Part shown: in pieces, positions 15,445 to 23,538 of the stretch
How the letters are laid out: every line of letters begins with the position of its first letter
Position numbering within the stretch: position 1 is the first letter of the stretch
Source of the DNA: an uncultured Pseudomonadota bacterium
Lineage (GTDB): Bacteria; Desulfobacterota; Syntrophorhabdia; Syntrophorhabdales; Syntrophorhabdaceae
Length of the DNA: 37,349 nucleotides
Direction: 5' to 3'
Assembly: GCA_937862865.1 (NCBI GenBank)
Contig: CALMFJ010000085.1
Coordinates: 1-37,349, forward strand
Program-made: the position numbers and the translations under genes
The notes under the pieces: model-generated
What the model saw: the letters and a program-made list of their open reading frames with translations, nothing else
Told to the model about the DNA's origin: nothing
Database searches by the model: none

Positions 15445-16557
15445 ATGGAACGGTATGATTGCGTGGTTGTTGGGGCCGGTCCCGGTGGATCGACCTTCGC
15501 GCTGAATGCGGCCAATCGCGGGCTCAAGACCCTTATCATAGAAAAAGAATCCCTCCCGCGGTACAAAACATGCGGCGGGGGCCTCACACCGGCCGTAAAA
15601 ACTCTCCTCGATTTTGACTACTCACCTGTCATCGAACGAAAGGTCGCGGGCGTCGCCTTTCTGTCCCGCGACGAGGACGATATGGTGTATTACGATGACA
15701 GCATGCCCGTGGAGATGGTCGCTCGAAGCGAGTTCGATCATTGCCTCGTAAAGCAGGCGGTTGCGGCGGGAGCGGCGCTTATCGAAAAGACCCGTGTCGT
15801 CTCGGTCAATGAACTGAAGGATGAGGTGCTCATCGAAACGGGTGACGGCTCGAGGATGTCCGCCCTTATCCTGGTCGGCGCTGACGGGGCGCGCAGCATT
15901 GCCGCGCGTGCTGCGGGACTGAACCGGGGATACGGCGGGATAGCCGTCGAAGCCGAGATCTATCCGCGCGACCCGGGGGTCGTCGATGAGCACGGGGGGC
16001 ACTCCATATTCGGTTTCGGGTTCACTCCGGGAGACGGGTATGGATGGGTCTTTCCGAAAAAAGACCATTTCTCTGTCGGCATAGGTACCAGCAAGGCGCG
16101 GATGCCGGGACTCATCACCGTGTACCGGGCGTTTGTCGACCGTTTTGATTTCTTACGAGATGCCGAGGAAAGGCTCCGCCGCGGATGGTTCATACCGTAT
16201 TGCAAAAGCTCGGAGACGATCAATACCCGCCGTATCTGCCTCGTCGGGGATGCGGCCCATCTCGTTGACCCTTTCAGCGGCGAGGGGATATACCACGCTA
16301 TATCGAGCGGCATCATCGGCGCACAGACCGTGGCCGAAGAACTCGGAAAGAAAGGCCGCCTATCCCGCCGATACAGCAGGGAAATAAGGAAACAGATCAC
16401 CCGGGACTTCATGTTCGGCCGCTGGTGCTCCGACATCTATTACCGGGCCCCCTCCTATTTCTACCGCAAGAACCGCGTGATCCAGGCCCTCACCCGGCTG
16501 GCAAAAAAAGAAATTCAATACAGGGATGTGTTGAGCGAGCTGAGGAAGAGAAAATAA
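15445..16557 (+). CDS. Geranylgeranyl reductase family FAD-dependent oxidoreductase
   Basis: 370 residues. The N-terminal Rossmann FAD motif is VVVGAGPGGSTFALNAANRG; KTCGGGLTP is typical of the geranylgeranyl reductase branch; the second FAD motif LVGDAAHLVDPFSGEGI lies near residue 265-285. Members saturate prenyl chains of lipids, quinones or chlorophylls, or act as related monooxygenase-fold enzymes. No prenyl-lipid gene is nearby, so the substrate is unknown; the gene shares a control region with the aryl-CoA reductase side, which might mean a linked role but proves nothing. It has its own consensus promoter and ends in a heptamer array shared with the convergent helicase. Confidence 0.85.
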   Translation: MERYDCVVVGAGPGGSTFALNAANRGLKTLIIEKESLPRYKTCGGGLTPAVKTLLDFDYSPVIERKVAGVAFLSRDEDDMVYYDDSMPVEMVARSEFDHCLVKQAVAAGAALIEKTRVVSVNELKDEVLIETGDGSRMSALILVGADGARSIAARAAGLNRGYGGIAVEAEIYPRDPGVVDEHGGHSIFGFGFTPGDGYGWVFPKKDHFSVGIGTSKARMPGLITVYRAFVDRFDFLRDAEERLRRGWFIPYCKSSETINTRRICLVGDAAHLVDPFSGEGIYHAISSGIIGAQTVAEELGKKGRLSRRYSREIRKQITRDFMFGRWCSDIYYRAPSYFYRKNRVIQALTRLAKKEIQYRDVLSELRKRK

Positions 16558-16562
16558 AAAAC

Positions 16563-16640
16563 GTTCTACGTTCCGGGTTCTACGTTAAGGATCAATCCCT
16601 GAATTATTAACGTGGAACCTGGAACGTTCAACGCAGAACG
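16563..16640. repeat. Mirrored heptamer array 2
   Basis: Left array 16563-16590: GTTCTAC, GTTCCGG, GTTCTAC, GTTAAGG. Right array about 16607-16640: GTGGAAC, CTGGAAC, GTTCAAC, GCAGAAC. The arms are imperfect complements around a 16-bp centre. It fills the 87-bp gap between the convergent flavoprotein and helicase genes, and no other terminator is seen there. Confidence 0.8.
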
Positions 16641-16644
16641 GTTC

Positions 16645-17841
16645 CTATCTTCTCCGCGATCTGCCGTACGTCACCCTTCTTCTGGTGACCGGTTTTGCCG
16701 TGATCGTGAACTCGTCTTCCGGCGAGAGCGGGGGGTGACGCTTTATTTCCGTTTTTGCGTAATTCTTGATGTCCCTCAATTTACCCATCTCCGTGGGAAG
16801 GATGATGGTGAAGGCGTAGCCGGTTTTCCCCATGCGCGCCGTCCTGCCGATCCGGTGGACATAGTACTGGTCGTCGCGCGGGATGTCGTAGTTGATGACC
16901 GCTTCGATGCAGCTGACGTCGATGCCGCGCGCCGCAACATCGGTGGCGACGAGTATGGTTGAACGTCCCCGCTTGAAATTCGCCATCACGCGCTCCCTCT
17001 GCCCCTGCGTCATGTCGCCGTGGATGCTCTCCGTGTCGTATCCCAGGGCCTTGAGGTCGCGGGCCACATCGTCAACGCATCTCTTCGTGTTGCAAAAGAC
17101 GAGCGACGAGGAAAATTTATAGTTGTCCACGATCTTCCGCAGGAGATTGAGCTTCTTGCCCGGCCGTGCCTCTATGTAACTTTGCTCGACCTCCGAAACC
17201 GTAAGTTCCTCTCCCACAACCTTCACATGTGAGGGATCTTTCTGATATCTACCGGCAAGCCGCCGTATGCTTTCAGGCATCGTCGCGGAAAAAAGCAGGG
17301 TCTGCCTGTTGGCTGCAGTTCCGTCCAGAATGGTTTCGATGTCTTCAAGAAACCCCATATCCAGCATTTCATCCGCCTCATCAAGGACCACCTTCGTGAC
17401 GGTACCCAGTTTTATTGTCCTGCGCCTCATGTGGTCGATCATCCGTCCCGGTGTGCCGACCACGATATGAACCCCTTTCTTCAGGCTGGCTATCTGCGGG
17501 CGTATCGACTGGCCGCCGTACACGGGTATAATGATTATATCCTTCCTGTACCGCGCCAATTTCCTGAGTTCCGACGCCACCTGGACGGCAAGCTCGCGTG
17601 TCGGGCACAGGACGAGCGCCTCCGTCTGTTTCACCTTTGCATCGACCAGTTCAATGAGAGGGATACCAAACGCGGCCGTTTTACCCGTGCCGGTCTGTGC
17701 CTGCCCGATGATGTCGCTCCCCCCGAGCACGAGGGGTATTGCCTGTTCCTGGATCGGGGTCAACTCTTCAAATCCCATCGTATCCAGCGCCTTCTGCACT
17801 TTTCTCGAAAGGTGCAGCTTTTCAAATTTTGTTTCTTGCAT
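16645..17841 (-). CDS. DEAD-box ATP-dependent RNA helicase
   Basis: 398 residues with all the family motifs in order: Q motif region (FEELTPIQEQAIP), Walker A AQTGTGKT at 48-55, PTREL, GTPGR, DEAD, SAT, ATDVAARGID and HRIGRTARMG. It remodels RNA in ribosome assembly or mRNA turnover. The C-terminal extension is short (about 40 residues) and ends in a basic RRRVTYGRSRRR tail, so it is nearer the RhlE/CshA-like minimal type than the long CsdA type. The ATG is preceded by ACGGAG. It converges on the flavoprotein gene. A cold-shock role cannot be judged from sequence. Confidence 0.93.
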   Translation of the reverse strand: MQETKFEKLHLSRKVQKALDTMGFEELTPIQEQAIPLVLGGSDIIGQAQTGTGKTAAFGIPLIELVDAKVKQTEALVLCPTRELAVQVASELRKLARYRKDIIIIPVYGGQSIRPQIASLKKGVHIVVGTPGRMIDHMRRRTIKLGTVTKVVLDEADEMLDMGFLEDIETILDGTAANRQTLLFSATMPESIRRLAGRYQKDPSHVKVVGEELTVSEVEQSYIEARPGKKLNLLRKIVDNYKFSSSLVFCNTKRCVDDVARDLKALGYDTESIHGDMTQGQRERVMANFKRGRSTILVATDVAARGIDVSCIEAVINYDIPRDDQYYVHRIGRTARMGKTGYAFTIILPTEMGKLRDIKNYAKTEIKRHPPLSPEDEFTITAKPVTRRRVTYGRSRRR

Positions 17842-18048
17842 TCATTCTCCGTAAAAATATTATCGTGCCGCCTGTGCCCGCCCGGCATTCGACCATTTTT
17901 TCTTAATTGTCAGATCATGGTAGAGCAAAAGAGGACTTCAAGCAGCTTCTGACCCATTTTAGCACAAAAACAGGAAAAATAACAGGATAAACAATTAACG
18001 GGCGGGTAAATGCCCTTTGAGGGACGTTGGTCCATGATCTGTCCGGGA

Positions 18049-19293
18049 TTATTTGTCGCTGTATTTCTTGTAAAGTTCCTCCGCGAGGGCACCCATCGCC
18101 TCTTCGGCCTTATCTGTCCCCACATTCGTCATGATCACCATGGCAAAGTCCTTCTTCGGCTGGACAAATAACTGCGTGCGGTTCATCTGGTTCGAACCGT
18201 TATGCCATACGAACGGTTCCTTTGACCATGAGAAGTATGCCGAAAGCCAGCCAAGGGCATACCCTCCGCTGTCGGGCAGGCCCTTCTTTCCGCCGGGAAG
18301 AGGCACGTCGATCACCGGGGCCGTCAGTTTAACGAACATCGCGGCGGGAACGAGCTGCGGCGCTCTCTTCCCCGCACCTGCGTTCCACGATGCCCAGCGG
18401 GCAAAATCCTGCAGGGACATATGTACAGACCCGGCGGGCCCTATAACGGGGGGATTGTCTGCAAAAGGACCGGCCATCATTGGCTTGGGCCTCCCGTCGA
18501 CCACTTTGTGGGGAAGCGGCGCATCGATCATGCCGGGCGACGATTGCGGACCGAAACCGGCCGTGCGGAGCCTCAACGGAACGAAGATCTTCTCGATCAC
18601 AAGCTCCTCCCACGATCTGCCGGAAACCTTCTCCATCATGGCGCCGGCCATAATATAGCCCATGTTCGAGTATGAATATCTCATGCGCGGCGCTGCCGCG
18701 ACCGGCTGGCTCACCCAGCGCGACATCATCCAGTAGCGCGTATCGCTCAGGTTGTCATTCTCGCGTGTACACAATTCAAGGAAAAGCTTTTCGGTAAGAG
18801 GTATCTTGTCTTCGGGCATTCCGCTCGAGTGCGACAGGAGCTGTTCGAGAGTGATCGAGCCCATGCCCGGTGTCATTGTTTTCGCCAATTCGGGGAATAC
18901 CTCTTCCAACCGCGAATCCCAGCGTAGTCTTCCTTCCTTCACAAGGATCGCTGCGAGAAGAGATGTTATCGCCTTCGTGTTGGAACCGATATGAAAGCGG
19001 TCGCCCGGACCGACCGGTATCTTCTCCCCGGCCTTGCGGGTACCCGCCGTCCCTATCGCAATGGTCCTTCCATCCTTTATGACGGCCGCACCTATTGCGG
19101 GAAGGCCGTATTTTTCGCAATACGGCTCCAGCACGGGCGTGAGGGATTCGGAGCTTTTCATCACGACGTGCCTGTCCGCAATGACCCTCTGGGCACCCGT
19201 CTCAGTGCTGACGAACACCACAACAAAAACCAAAAGACCCGCCAGAAGCACGGGAGAAAAGAAACGTATACCGGACCTCATGTGTCCCGCCAT
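18049..19293 (-). CDS. Exported serine hydrolase (class C beta-lactamase/EstB family)
   Basis: 414 residues. The signal peptide or anchor is FFSPVLLAGLLVFVVVFVST at about 11-30. The active-site motifs are S104-N-T-K107 (SxxK), Y208-S-N210 (YxN) and a late WHNGSN that stands at the KTG-equivalent position. The H-x-G form points to an esterase or peptidase of the penicillin-binding-protein-like family (PF00144), not to a true AmpC. It probably acts in the periplasm on a peptide or ester. AAGGGGG precedes the ATG at 19293. It is divergent from fructose bisphosphatase with a shared promoter region. Confidence 0.85.
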   Translation of the reverse strand: MAGHMRSGIRFFSPVLLAGLLVFVVVFVSTETGAQRVIADRHVVMKSSESLTPVLEPYCEKYGLPAIGAAVIKDGRTIAIGTAGTRKAGEKIPVGPGDRFHIGSNTKAITSLLAAILVKEGRLRWDSRLEEVFPELAKTMTPGMGSITLEQLLSHSSGMPEDKIPLTEKLFLELCTRENDNLSDTRYWMMSRWVSQPVAAAPRMRYSYSNMGYIMAGAMMEKVSGRSWEELVIEKIFVPLRLRTAGFGPQSSPGMIDAPLPHKVVDGRPKPMMAGPFADNPPVIGPAGSVHMSLQDFARWASWNAGAGKRAPQLVPAAMFVKLTAPVIDVPLPGGKKGLPDSGGYALGWLSAYFSWSKEPFVWHNGSNQMNRTQLFVQPKKDFAMVIMTNVGTDKAEEAMGALAEELYKKYSDK

Positions 19294-19310
19294 GAACGAC
19301 CCCCTTGATC

Positions 19311-19339
19311 TGTATACCTCTACCGTATAGTACGGTAAA
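19311..19339 (-). promoter_or_regulatory. Probable promoter and palindromic operator of the serine hydrolase gene
   Basis: On the minus strand TTTACC, 17 bp, TATACA. The spacer and -35 box contain the palindrome TACCGTA-TAG-TACGGTA (19321-19337), which would let a dimeric regulator block the promoter. Confidence 0.45.
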
Positions 19340-19359
19340 CAACTTGTAAAGTGAAAAGA

Positions 19360-19389
19360 TTGACGAAACCTGATGAAAACTCATATACT
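19360..19389 (+). promoter_or_regulatory. Sigma70 promoter of fbp
   Basis: TTGACG, 18 bp, TATACT, five of six matches in each box. The predicted start near 19396 gives a leader of about 37 bases. Confidence 0.7.
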
Positions 19390-19432
19390 CTCAACTACAT
19401 ATACAATTTTTGGCCCCACCGGAGAGGCTTTG

Positions 19433-20410
19433 ATGGAATTTGAACAGACATTCATGAATTTTCTCCTGGAACACCAGGAACGGCACAAGCGCACCGGGCA
19501 TTTCCTCGTCCTCATGGACGCGATCATCAGTGCGGCAAAGCATATCGAGCATTACTACATCACGGGCGCGCTCAAAGGCCATCTCGGACAGGCGGGAAAG
19601 GTGAACGTGCAGGGCGAGGACGTCATGCAAATGGACGATATGGCCCACGAGATCGTCATCCATTACCTCAAGACGACGCGCCGGGTGATACATGCGGTCA
19701 GCGAGGAATCCGACGAGATAATCAGGCTCAACGAAGACGGGCGTTACTTCATGTATTTCGACCCGCTCGACGGCTCGTCGAACGTCGCGCACGGCCTGCC
19801 GGTCGGTTTTCTTTTCGGCATAGCAAAACGCAACCTCAAAGGCAAAGAGGATCTCCACCTGCGCGCCGGGAAAGAGTACATCGCGGCCGGCATGTTCGTT
19901 ATCCCGACGGGGACCCTGACGATCGCGCTGCGCGACGCCGGGGCCTGGCGCTTTCACATCGACGAGACATTCAATTATGTAAGACCCACACGGCTCAGCC
20001 TGCCGGATACCCCGAAGACCTGGGAACTTTCTTTCAATGCGACGAACCGCTACACGTACAGGCAGGAGGTGCAGGAATGGGTCAGGAACAACGAGCGGAA
20101 ATATTCGTTCCGCTACCTTGGCGCACTTGCCGGCGATTTTCACCGGATCCTGACGAACGGCGGGATGTTCATGTATCCCGCTATCGTCAACCATCCCGAC
20201 CCGAAAAAGAATAGGCCCGAAGGGAAGCTGCGCCTCATGTACGAGGCGGCGGTCGTTGCTTTCATGTGCCGTGAGGCCGGGGGGCACGCGGTGAACGAGA
20301 AGGGCGTCCCGATCCTCGATATACAGCCTTCGGACCACCACCAGAGGACCGCCCTTTACGTGGGGTCAAAACAGCTCGTCGACGATATAGCAAAGGTCCT
20401 CAGGGCATGA
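19433..20410 (+). CDS. fbp: Fructose-1,6-bisphosphatase class I
   Basis: 325 residues. It hydrolyses fructose 1,6-bisphosphate to fructose 6-phosphate in gluconeogenesis. The metal-binding segments are SEESDE near residue 90-95 and FDPLDGSSNV near 110-119, followed by the substrate-binding region with MYEAAVVAFMCREAGG near the C-terminus. The ATG at 19433 is chosen because GGAGAGG lies 8 bases upstream and the family usually starts here; an earlier in-frame ATG at 19373 lies before the predicted -10 box at 19384-19389. It overlaps the next gene by four bases (ATGA). Confidence 0.93.
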   Translation: MEFEQTFMNFLLEHQERHKRTGHFLVLMDAIISAAKHIEHYYITGALKGHLGQAGKVNVQGEDVMQMDDMAHEIVIHYLKTTRRVIHAVSEESDEIIRLNEDGRYFMYFDPLDGSSNVAHGLPVGFLFGIAKRNLKGKEDLHLRAGKEYIAAGMFVIPTGTLTIALRDAGAWRFHIDETFNYVRPTRLSLPDTPKTWELSFNATNRYTYRQEVQEWVRNNERKYSFRYLGALAGDFHRILTNGGMFMYPAIVNHPDPKKNRPEGKLRLMYEAAVVAFMCREAGGHAVNEKGVPILDIQPSDHHQRTALYVGSKQLVDDIAKVLRA

Positions 20411-20748
20411 AAAGCAAAGGCTACGTAACGCACAGGTCAAAAAGGCCGGTCAAGAAAGAGATCCGGGGATCGATCGACGATATTGTCAGGGAGATCACGC
20501 GTGACCGGGACATAAAGAACGAAGAGTACCGCGAGCAGTCCCTCAAGATGCACGGCCTGTTCTGCGCCCGCTGCGGCAGGCAGTTCGACCACACGGACAG
20601 GCATCTGCTGACCGTCCACCATAAGGACGGCAATCACAACAACAATCCGCCTGACGGTTCGAATTGGGAAAACCTGTGCACGTACTGTCATGACGACGTC
20701 CACGGCCGGAATTTCTTCGCCGCCGATGAAGAGGAGAATAAACAATAA
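20407..20748 (+). CDS. yajD: YajD-type HNH nuclease family protein
   Basis: 113 residues. The basic N-terminal 40 residues are followed by an HNH/zinc domain: FCARCGRQF, then LTVHHKDGNHNNNP, DGSNWENLC and TYCHDDVHG. This closely follows the pattern of E. coli YajD: two CxxC pairs for a structural zinc and an HH...N...H active site. The biochemical role of YajD is not established. Translation is probably coupled to fbp through the ATGA overlap, an odd pairing that may be only economy of space. Confidence 0.85.
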   Translation: MKSKGYVTHRSKRPVKKEIRGSIDDIVREITRDRDIKNEEYREQSLKMHGLFCARCGRQFDHTDRHLLTVHHKDGNHNNNPPDGSNWENLCTYCHDDVHGRNFFAADEEENKQ

Positions 20749-20767
20749 CAGACTGGAGGATTTTGGG

Positions 20768-21577
20768 ATGAAAAGGTCGGTCTTCGTCGTATTGCTTGCT
20801 TTTGTCACCGCGCTTCTTCCTCTGATATGTTCCAGCACCTCACCGTCGCCTGCATTGCTGGAAGACGTGGTGTACAGGATCGGACAGTCATTGAAAACGG
20901 TCGATGCGGACCTTTCAAAGACCGCCCGGGCCATAGAAAAAGATGTCACTGAACCGACAGCAAAACGGCAGGCGCTCCGCGATCTGTGTTCCGGCAAGAC
21001 CTACGCCGTGGATTGCGCCTTTATAAACACGCGGGGCATAATGGAGACGGTCGAGCCCCGGAAATACCGGAAGCAGGAAGGCAAGAACGTCAGCGACCAG
21101 GATCACGTGCGGCGTATCCAGAACGACAAAAAACCGGTGCTCAGCCAGATCTTTATATCGGCAGAAGGCCTGCAGGGCGTCGTCTTTGCCTATCCTGTCT
21201 TCGACGGTAAAAAGAGGTTCGCGGGATCGATCAGCCTGTTCGTCATGCCGGAGGTCCTCGTGCGAGAAGCGATAAAAGACGTAAAGATGGAAACAGGGAC
21301 GGGTGTCACCGTAGTCGAGCCGAGCGGCACGAATGTCTTCGCGACCGAGCCCGAACAGATACGGCTCAACGTCCTGAAAAGCCCGCAGTACAGAGGATAC
21401 GACCAGCTTCATGACATGGTGCGCCGCATCATCACAGAAAAAGAAGGGACAGGCATGTATCATTACAGGAAGCCGGGCACCGACATAGTCGTGAGAAAAT
21501 CCGCTGCCTGGAAGAACATCTCTTTTTACGACAATTTCTGGCGCGTCGTTGTGACGACCGAGGCACACCGGCCTTAA
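20768..21577 (+). CDS. Exported stand-alone Cache-domain protein
   Basis: 269 residues from the ATG at 20768, with GGAGG 8 bases upstream. The N-terminal signal peptide is followed by Cys21 (LPLIC), which is not a good lipobox. The remainder resembles a periplasmic Cache sensor domain: a long helix, then CAFINTRGIMETVEP, VSDQDHVRRI, GLQGVVFAYPVFD and GSISLFVMPEVLV. There is no second membrane helix, HAMP, kinase or methyl-accepting domain, so it can bind a ligand but cannot signal by itself. It is 19 bases downstream of yajD. The function is unknown. Confidence 0.72.
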   Translation: MKRSVFVVLLAFVTALLPLICSSTSPSPALLEDVVYRIGQSLKTVDADLSKTARAIEKDVTEPTAKRQALRDLCSGKTYAVDCAFINTRGIMETVEPRKYRKQEGKNVSDQDHVRRIQNDKKPVLSQIFISAEGLQGVVFAYPVFDGKKRFAGSISLFVMPEVLVREAIKDVKMETGTGVTVVEPSGTNVFATEPEQIRLNVLKSPQYRGYDQLHDMVRRIITEKEGTGMYHYRKPGTDIVVRKSAAWKNISFYDNFWRVVVTTEAHRP

Positions 21578-21584
21578 AAATATA

Positions 21585-21722
21585 GTAAACGGTAAACAGT
21601 GAACGGTGAGCAGTAAAAGAACCCGTGAAGCAAGCCGGGCTTTTTCTCCTAGCCCCAGGCAAGCCGAACCGTGTGCAATGGCAGGCCCTTAGCGCTCTTC
21701 ACTCTTTACTGCTTACTACCCT
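21585..21722. repeat. Mirrored heptamer array 3
   Basis: Left array 21585-21619: GTAAACG, GTAAACA, GTGAACG, GTGAGCA, GTAAAAG. Right array 21695-21722: CTCTTCA, CTCTTTA, CTGCTTA, CTACCCT. The 75-bp centre includes AAGCCGGGCTTTTT, a possible weak terminator. It lies between convergent genes. Confidence 0.8.
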
Positions 21723-21725
21723 TTA

Positions 21726-22052
21726 TCAGTCCCTGAACATAAAGAACACGGCGCATGCCATCAGTGCGAAAGATACCAGGTAATTCCATTTGAATTCTTC
21801 TCTCAAATAGAGGAGGGAAAAAACAGCGAAGACGACGAGCGTTATCACCTCCTGGATTATCTTGAGCTGTGCGGCCGAAAACTGGTAATGCCCTATCCTG
21901 TTTGCCGGCACCTGGAAGCAGTATTCTGCGAACGCAATAACCCAGCTCACCAGTATCACCTTCCAGAGTGAAGAATCTTTGTACCTCAGATGGCCATACC
22001 AGGCGAAGGTCATAAAAACATTGGACACGGTCAGAAGCATAACGGTTTTCAT
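21726..22052 (-). CDS. DUF486 small membrane protein (DMT superfamily)
   Basis: 108 residues with four predicted membrane helices (about 1-18, 29-50, 61-82 and 88-106) and the family pattern NVFMTFAWYGHL, SWVIAFAEYCFQVPANR and QEVITLVVFAVFS. This is the COG3169/DUF486 family, half-length relatives of drug/metabolite transporters. No substrate is known. GGGAG precedes the ATG. It is divergent from the 2-hydroxyacid dehydrogenase gene. Confidence 0.85.
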   Translation of the reverse strand: MKTVMLLTVSNVFMTFAWYGHLRYKDSSLWKVILVSWVIAFAEYCFQVPANRIGHYQFSAAQLKIIQEVITLVVFAVFSLLYLREEFKWNYLVSFALMACAVFFMFRD

Positions 22053-22105
22053 ATTTTTCTCCCGATCAACACACTACCAGTAATATACAGGAGGACAGCC
22101 CTGGC

Positions 22106-22135
22106 ATGAAAGGGAAATGCATGGAATTCAGTTGA
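22106..22135 (+). other. Possible 9-codon leader ORF
   Basis: ATG at 22106 follows a very good AGGAGG site and encodes MKGKCMEFS before TGA. It lies upstream of the 2-hydroxyacid dehydrogenase start and could be a leader peptide, or the site may be chance. Confidence 0.25.
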
Positions 22136-22206
22136 AAAAAGGCAAGGATTGCGCGAGAATAGAGGGCAATTTTTCAAATACGGCGTCATCGGAGACTGCG
22201 AAGGAC

Positions 22207-23277
22207 ATGAGTAAAAAATATGACATAATACATTTTGAGGCCCTCGGCCCGGAGGCCACGTACCTTCAGGCGGAGACAAAGAAGGCGATCGAAAGAAAAG
22301 AGATCCCCGAAGGGCATACATACCTGATCACACCGAAAAATCTTCAGGAGTACATGAGGGATGACGCGTCTGCGACCCTTCCCGACATCATCACGACGAA
22401 GACGCATTCCGTCCTCCCCGATCGCTACATCTCGGGCAAGAAGAAAAGCGTCGTGACCCGCAGTGCCGGGTACGACCATTTTGAGCACCTGGTCGACAGG
22501 GTGAACATCGCTTCGCTTCGTGAATACTGCGTCAATGCGGTTGCCCAGACCGCCATCAAATTCCTTTACGCAGCCGCGGGCCAATTAAACCACTATACGG
22601 TCAACACGGCCACATTCGAAAGAAAAGATTCCCGCGCCTTCATAGAACTCGACAGGCACCTGGTATGCACAGTTTTCGGCGTCGGCAAGATAGGTAAAAG
22701 AACGTACGAACTCGCTGAGGCGAACGGGCTCACCGTCCAGGGCGTCGATATCCGTCAGGATGAACTTTCCGCCCTTTACGGCGAGTCGGTCCGTTTTGTG
22801 TCCAAAGAAGAAGCCATTCAAACGAGTGACATCATTATTAACGCTATGAATTTGACCCGGAATAAAGACAGCAGGTTCTATAATATGGGGTATTTCTCCA
22901 AATCCTATCTCGGCCAGGCAAAAAAGAGGCTGATCTTTATCAATGTCACCCGGGGGGAGATAGCGCCGGAGTCGGTCATAGCCAACCTCTACCGGGCCGG
23001 GAAGATAATCGGGATCGGCCTCGACGTGTTCAGCAATGAATCCCTGTTTGCCGAACTGCTCAACAAACAGGCCAACGTGACCGACGCGGACGTCCTCGCG
23101 GCGAGAGGCCTTGTCGAAAAAGCGATCGAGAGAAGTTCCAACATTTACGTGCAGCCCCACCAGGGGTTCAATTCAGACATTGCAGCCCAGACGAAGGCCG
23201 TCGAAGCAATCAAGCACGTAGAGGCCTGGTACCGCAACGGCGGGGCGGGGTTTGACGAACAGCTCCCGTATTACTGA
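22207..23277 (+). CDS. D-isomer-specific 2-hydroxyacid dehydrogenase
   Basis: 356 residues from the ATG at 22207. The NAD-binding loop is G158-V-G-K-I-G163 and the catalytic triad is Arg249 (NVTRGEI), Glu278 (VFSNES) and His318 (QPHQGFNS). It interconverts a D-2-hydroxyacid and a 2-oxoacid with NAD; a D-lactate dehydrogenase is the likeliest activity. Start choice: MSKKYDIIHFEALGP looks like the natural N-terminus, with GGAG 12 bases upstream; an in-frame ATG at 22117 with AGGG upstream would add 30 unrelated-looking residues. It stands alone between a divergent DUF486 gene and glutamine synthetase. Confidence 0.85.
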   Translation: MSKKYDIIHFEALGPEATYLQAETKKAIERKEIPEGHTYLITPKNLQEYMRDDASATLPDIITTKTHSVLPDRYISGKKKSVVTRSAGYDHFEHLVDRVNIASLREYCVNAVAQTAIKFLYAAAGQLNHYTVNTATFERKDSRAFIELDRHLVCTVFGVGKIGKRTYELAEANGLTVQGVDIRQDELSALYGESVRFVSKEEAIQTSDIIINAMNLTRNKDSRFYNMGYFSKSYLGQAKKRLIFINVTRGEIAPESVIANLYRAGKIIGIGLDVFSNESLFAELLNKQANVTDADVLAARGLVEKAIERSSNIYVQPHQGFNSDIAAQTKAVEAIKHVEAWYRNGGAGFDEQLPYY

Positions 23278-23284
23278 AAAAACC

Positions 23285-23312
23285 GTTTCCGGTTTCAAGC
23301 TTCAGGCAAAAA
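23285..23312. repeat. Single heptamer array 7
   Basis: GTTTCCG, GTTTCAA, GCTTCAG, GCAAAAA in tandem just after the dehydrogenase stop. No mirrored arm was found. The unit matches the array at 33136-33170. Confidence 0.65.
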
Positions 23313-23331
23313 TCTTCATAAAAAACGCGTC

Positions 23332-23349
23332 ATTCCGGCTTGCCGGAAT
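23332..23349. repeat. REP-like palindrome, copy 3
   Basis: ATTCCGGC-TT-GCCGGAAT, preceded by GTC and followed by CC. This is the canonical form of the palindromes at 1881-1900 and 1969-1991. Confidence 0.6.
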
Positions 23350-23405
23350 CCGGTGGCTTTTTCGCCTTGCACACGGCGCCTTAAGGTTTACCCGGCTTAA
23401 TTTTC

Positions 23406-23434
23406 TTGTATGTTCAGGGGCGGCATATTATAAT
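23406..23434 (+). promoter_or_regulatory. Promoter of glutamine synthetase III
   Basis: TTGTAT, 17 bp, TATAAT. The leader is about 100 bases and contains CGCCGC-AAC-GCGGCG (23477-23491) followed directly by GGCAA-G-TTGCC, so it is strongly structured before the ribosome-binding site AGGAGG. Confidence 0.65.
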
Positions 23435-23538
23435 TTTTTTCATATTTTCCTTCATTTTCTGGGTATTTGGCGGGGTCGCCGCAACGCGGCGGGCAAGTTG
23501 CCGGGCGCCCTGATATGCAAGGAGAGCAGGAGGAAAGG

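Noticed and set aside
18049-19293. Class C beta-lactamase conferring resistance
   Set aside because: The SxxK and YxN motifs are shared by many esterases and peptidases, and the third motif is HNG and not KTG, so a resistance claim is not supported.
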